A DNA stretch of 7,454 nucleotides, taken from contig JALXCG010000192.1 of the NCBI GenBank assembly GCA_026991065.1, positions 1 to 7,454 of the forward strand, given 5' to 3'. The DNA comes from Gemmatimonadota bacterium. GTDB lineage: Bacteria; GCA-2686955. The translations under genes were made by a program, and so were the position numbers. Below, piece by piece: positions 4,895-7,454 of this stretch; the first letter of the stretch is position 1, and every line of letters begins with the position of its first letter. The notes beneath the pieces are model-generated. The model worked only from the letters and a program-made list of their open reading frames with translations, had not been told where the DNA came from and did not search any database.

Positions 4895-7027
4895 TTAGTA
4901 GAGGGGATAGCGACGGTAGAGGATGTCCCATTCGCCGTTGCTGTTGTCCTGCCAGACGATATGCAGCACCGAGGAATCGTCGATGGCAACGCGCGGGTGG
5001 GAGCGCAAGGAGAGGGGACCGCCGGCAGCGATTTCGACTGGAGGCTCCCAGGACAGGCCGGCATCGCGGCTGAGCGCGAGGAGGATGCGGCTGAAGCCGC
5101 CCGACAGTTCCTCGAAGACGACGGCAACAATGCCGTTGCGGGCGCAGGCATGGGGATACCAGGCGTTGTGGATCTCGTCGCCTATGGCCACGGGGGGCAG
5201 CCAAGTGCCGTTGAATCCATCGGATCTGGACGCATAGATTTGGTAGCCTTCTCCAAGACGATCGTCTTGCCAAAAGAGATGGCGTCGATCGCGCAGGGGG
5301 TCCGCAGCGCCAGTGGGGTGGATCGCCTGCCAGCCTTCATCGAGAACCGGAACCAAGGTTGCCCAGCGATGGGTCGTGGAGTGCCAGCGTGTAGCGTGGA
5401 GGATGGTTCGGGCCGGCGAGATCAGGGAGCCGAATGCCACGCTTCCCGTTGCATCGAGAATCATCGCGGTGGGACCCGCGAACTGCCGGGGAGATGCCGG
5501 ATAGTCGGTGCGATAGAGAATCATTGAAAACGGCGTCAGTGAATCGGGTCGAGAGGCTTCGAGCGTGACCCGGCGCGGGGCTCCGGTGCTGCCGCAGAGC
5601 AGTATCTGATTCGCGCGCGCAGTGATTGCCGGCCGGCCGGAGAGGAAGGAGAGATCGCCAGCCATGAAAGGGCCATCGATCCGCCGGCGGTTCGCTGGGC
5701 GACTGGCGATTGCGAAAGTCCAAACCCAGGAGGAGTCGCTCGGGAAAGGGCGGAACGTTCGCGCTGAGATTCCATAGACACAGCCGTTGTAGCCCCCCTG
5801 GTCAACGGTCAGGGCGCAGCGGGCCGGGAGGAATGTCGCGCTGGCCGCGGCAACGGTATCGGTGGCCGTGAAACTGAATCCGCCATCGGTTGAGTAGAGA
5901 GCAAGAATGTTTTGGCGATCGTTGCTCTCGCCCGCGACCTTTTCGCTCCAGGCGATGTGCAGTCGTCCGTTCTCGATGACGACATCGGGCCAGCGGGAAG
6001 CGGTTGACGAAACATGGAGAAAACGATTCGGCGGGACGGGACCAGTGCCGTCCGGGGCGGCCGGGTGCGGTGGCGGCGATGGCGTTTTTCCTTCCGCAAA
6101 GAGCCCCTCCATGACGCTGCCTTGGCCATAGGGGAGAGGCGCCTGTAGGATGGCGGCGCAAGTCTGCGCCAGGTCAACCTGGGAACTTGCGGTGTCTACC
6201 ACGCGTCCCGCCGGGAAATCGGGGCCGATGGCCAGGAACGTGATGTTGCGGCAGCCGGCGCAGGAATCACCATGGCCGCCAATGCCACCGTGGGCGTCGT
6301 CATGACGACCATGGTGGTCGGTAATGAAAATCGCGGTTTCAGCGGCATATTCCGGCATGGCCGAGACCGCGTGGGCGACGCTGGCGAGGAGACTGTCAGC
6401 GGTCTCAACTGCTTGGAGATAGGCAGGATTCGGCGGTTTGATCTCTTCAGCGGCGAAGCTGGCGTCGTTCAGAACGAGAATGGCCACGCGCGGCTGCTCC
6501 TGCTGCAAGAGCTGGATAAAGCGCTGGGTGGTCGCTGCATCGGATTCGAAGCCGGATTCATAGACGGCACCGGAGTCCGCTCTCGACCAGTGCGGATGCG
6601 AACCGTGGAAGATCGCGGTGTCGTCGGTGCGGGCGACTTCGACGACGCTGGTGGGGCTTTCCTGGCGATAGTCCAGCCAGTGCTGGACCCAGGTGGGGTA
6701 TTCGATCTCCTGGCACCCATTGGTGATTCCGGTCTCGACTCCGGTCATCACGTTGGCGTGCCCGGCCAGGCGTTCAATCCGGCCGCTGGCATAGAAGTTC
6801 GGGTACCAAACCCCCCGGGGGCGCAGTTCATTCCAGAGGAACCGGGCATGGGCGTGCAGCGGATCATCCATGAGTTCGCTTTCACGGATGCCGCCCGCGA
6901 AGAGAAGAACTACATTGCGGGCTTGTGTCGGGGCGGAAACCGATTGCAGCGGCGAGGCGCCACGCGCAGGCGCGGGTACTGCCCAGAGTGCGAACGTGAG
7001 ACAGAGGGAGAAGAGTTGAAGCCGCAT
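4895..7027 (-). CDS. Secreted two-domain protein: alkaline-phosphatase-like domain plus BNR/sialidase-type beta-propeller
   Basis: A 710-aa exported protein. Residues 1-22 form a Sec-type signal peptide (MRLQLFSLCL then a hydrophobic run to APARG). Residues about 38-310 resemble the alkaline phosphatase/sulfatase fold. NVVLLFAGGIRESEL replaces the usual LDG start, GHANVMTGVETG follows, and FITDHHGRHDD (234-244) with GHGDSCAGCRNITFLAIGPD (251-270) keeps the Asp-His pair and the final His. A Pro-rich linker (314-333) leads to a C-terminal half with propeller features: Asp-box-like STDGGFSF (379-386) and SRDAGLSWEPP (653-663), and repeated strand blocks such as LHIAWSEK, HLFWQDDR and LHIVWQDN. 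Together these suggest a periplasmic or cell-surface binding or hydrolytic protein. The metal Asp, nucleophile and D-x3-H positions look replaced, so catalysis is doubtful. The start at 7027 is chosen because it begins the signal peptide; the upstream open stretch to 7333 includes a terminator and another gene. No strong ribosome binding site was seen. The sixA-like gene follows 41 bp downstream. Confidence 0.82.
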   Translation of the reverse strand: MRLQLFSLCLTFALWAVPAPARGASPLQSVSAPTQARNVVLLFAGGIRESELMDDPLHAHARFLWNELRPRGVWYPNFYASGRIERLAGHANVMTGVETGITNGCQEIEYPTWVQHWLDYRQESPTSVVEVARTDDTAIFHGSHPHWSRADSGAVYESGFESDAATTQRFIQLLQQEQPRVAILVLNDASFAAEEIKPPNPAYLQAVETADSLLASVAHAVSAMPEYAAETAIFITDHHGRHDDAHGGIGGHGDSCAGCRNITFLAIGPDFPAGRVVDTASSQVDLAQTCAAILQAPLPYGQGSVMEGLFAEGKTPSPPPHPAAPDGTGPVPPNRFLHVSSTASRWPDVVIENGRLHIAWSEKVAGESNDRQNILALYSTDGGFSFTATDTVAAASATFLPARCALTVDQGGYNGCVYGISARTFRPFPSDSSWVWTFAIASRPANRRRIDGPFMAGDLSFLSGRPAITARANQILLCGSTGAPRRVTLEASRPDSLTPFSMILYRTDYPASPRQFAGPTAMILDATGSVAFGSLISPARTILHATRWHSTTHRWATLVPVLDEGWQAIHPTGAADPLRDRRHLFWQDDRLGEGYQIYASRSDGFNGTWLPPVAIGDEIHNAWYPHACARNGIVAVVFEELSGGFSRILLALSRDAGLSWEPPVEIAAGGPLSLRSHPRVAIDDSSVLHIVWQDNSNGEWDILYRRYPLY

Positions 7028-7050
7028 CACACAGGATTCCGGAGAGAGGT

Positions 7051-7063
7051 GGTGAGTCTCACC
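7051..7063. repeat. Palindrome GGTGAG-T-CTCACC upstream of the 710-aa gene
   Basis: This is a perfect 6-bp inverted repeat around one base, 24 bp before the start codon of the secreted protein gene. It could be an operator or a leader hairpin. The rest of the 133-bp gap holds only the terminator at 7122-7148. No promoter consensus was convincing. Confidence 0.3.
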
Positions 7064-7121
7064 GAATTGTGGCGGATGACGGACCATCGGGCAACCAGGA
7101 GGAAACTCATTCTCCGCCGTG

Positions 7122-7148
7122 AAGGGGCCGCCGGAGTGGCGGCCCCTT
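7122..7148 (-). terminator. Hairpin terminator after the P-domain gene
   Basis: AAGGGGCCGCC (7122-7132) and GGCGGCCCCTT (7138-7148) form a perfect 11-bp GC-rich stem around a 5-nt loop. It lies 12 bp past the TAA stop of the minus-strand P-domain gene. The T-run after the stem is very short (TT then CACGG), so it is a weaker intrinsic terminator than the one at 2031-2068. Its position and stem quality still favour that role. Confidence 0.65.
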
Positions 7149-7160
7149 GGTCGGGATGAC

Positions 7161-7454
7161 TTACTGGCTGCACACGTCGCAGATTCGGCCTTCCTGGTCA
7201 AATACACGGACTCCCCAGCGGGTGATTCGTCCGGTGTCCTGGCCGGCATGGTCGATGACTCGCAGCTTCCAGTTACCGCTGGCGGGCTCGTTGGCGAATG
7301 CCGCCAAGCTTTCCAGGGGCCGCCCCAGGCCATGGAACCACGGTGTTGAACCGCTGCAATGACTGTTCAGGTCCACCGTCGCGTCGTCGCTGAAGAGAAC
7401 CTCCATATCATCGTTGTTGCAATTGGTGCCGCCGGGGCGGGAGAGCAGGGTGAC
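7161..7454 (-). CDS. C-terminal end of a P/Homo B-domain protein (5' part beyond the window)
   Basis: The last 97 residues of a larger protein whose frame is open to the window edge. The sequence matches a proprotein-convertase P domain (P/Homo B). It begins VTLLSRPGGTNCNNDDMEVLFSDD, continues with WFHGLGRPLESLAAFANEPASG, and ends with the hallmark NWKLRVIDHAGQDTGRITRWGVRVF. These domains occur at the C terminus of subtilisin-like and other secreted proteases and in many extracellular proteins of environmental bacteria, where they help folding or secretion. Here the domain ends the protein, followed only by a short tail, EGRICDVCSQ, with a CxxC pair. An ATG at 7404-7406 lies inside the domain and is not the start. 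The stop is TAA at 7161-7163, followed by a hairpin terminator. The catalytic or main domain lies upstream and cannot be identified. Confidence 0.85.
   Translation of the reverse strand, partial: VTLLSRPGGTNCNNDDMEVLFSDDATVDLNSHCSGSTPWFHGLGRPLESLAAFANEPASGNWKLRVIDHAGQDTGRITRWGVRVFDQEGRICDVCSQ

Noticed and set aside
4854-5273. N-terminal extension of the sixA-like frame up to an ATG at 5273
   Set aside because: It reads out of register through the 710-aa gene on the same strand. It is Arg- and Pro-rich with no domain, and the family start with a good ribosome binding site is at 4853.
6272-7159. Open frame of 295 codons on the plus strand
   Set aside because: It is antisense to the secreted protein and crosses its signal peptide and the terminator. 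It shows no motif or plausible ribosome binding site.
7028-7333. Upstream extension of the 710-aa protein to an ATG at 7333
   Set aside because: It would run through the P-domain gene in another frame and through the hairpin at 7122-7148, and it would bury a clear signal peptide.
1-7454. CRISPR array, tRNA or rRNA genes, or defence genes
   Set aside because: No regularly spaced repeats, cloverleaf-like sequence, rRNA blocks or recognisable defence domains were seen in reading both strands.

Overview
The window comes from a moderately GC-rich Gram-negative-type bacterial chromosome. Signs of this are a YciB inner-membrane septation/envelope protein, a SixA-type phosphatase, a protein with a Sec-type signal peptide and the tail of a P-domain protein. 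Nothing visible fixes the phylum. From general familiarity, paired type I phosphodiesterase genes beside a small ribbon-helix-helix protein and an orphan membrane protein fit environmental lineages such as Myxococcota/Desulfobacterota-like, Acidobacteriota or FCB-group bacteria. That placement is inference. No tRNA, rRNA, CRISPR array or transposase gene was seen.

Left part (1-3602): a plus-strand cluster holds the 3' part of an alkaline-phosphatase-superfamily phosphodiesterase, a 64-residue ribbon-helix-helix-like protein and a 276-residue membrane protein. The membrane protein has an Oxa1/DUF106-like layout plus a large extracytoplasmic domain. The cluster ends at a strong intrinsic terminator (2031-2068). 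A second, complete phosphodiesterase related to the first lies on the minus strand and converges on the cluster. Between them sits a 169-bp palindrome-ended element (2079-2247), flanked by CTAG on both sides. It appears to have inserted exactly into the CTAG that carries the second phosphodiesterase's stop codon. This four-gene neighbourhood is the best candidate for an undescribed system, perhaps a membrane-associated phospho-substrate pathway.

Middle part (3603-4853): a divergent intergenic region carries a plausible sigma70-type promoter overlapped by a CATAGT-TT-ACTATG palindrome. It drives yciB. The yciB gene overlaps tail-to-tail by 11 bp with a SixA-like phosphohistidine phosphatase on the minus strand.

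Right part (4854-7454): still on the minus strand, a 710-residue secreted protein precedes sixA by 41 bp and is probably co-transcribed with it. It joins an alkaline-phosphatase-like domain, several of whose expected catalytic residues look replaced, to a sialidase/BNR-type beta-propeller. Upstream of it is a hairpin terminator (7122-7148) and then the C-terminal end of a P/Homo B-domain protein that runs off the window.
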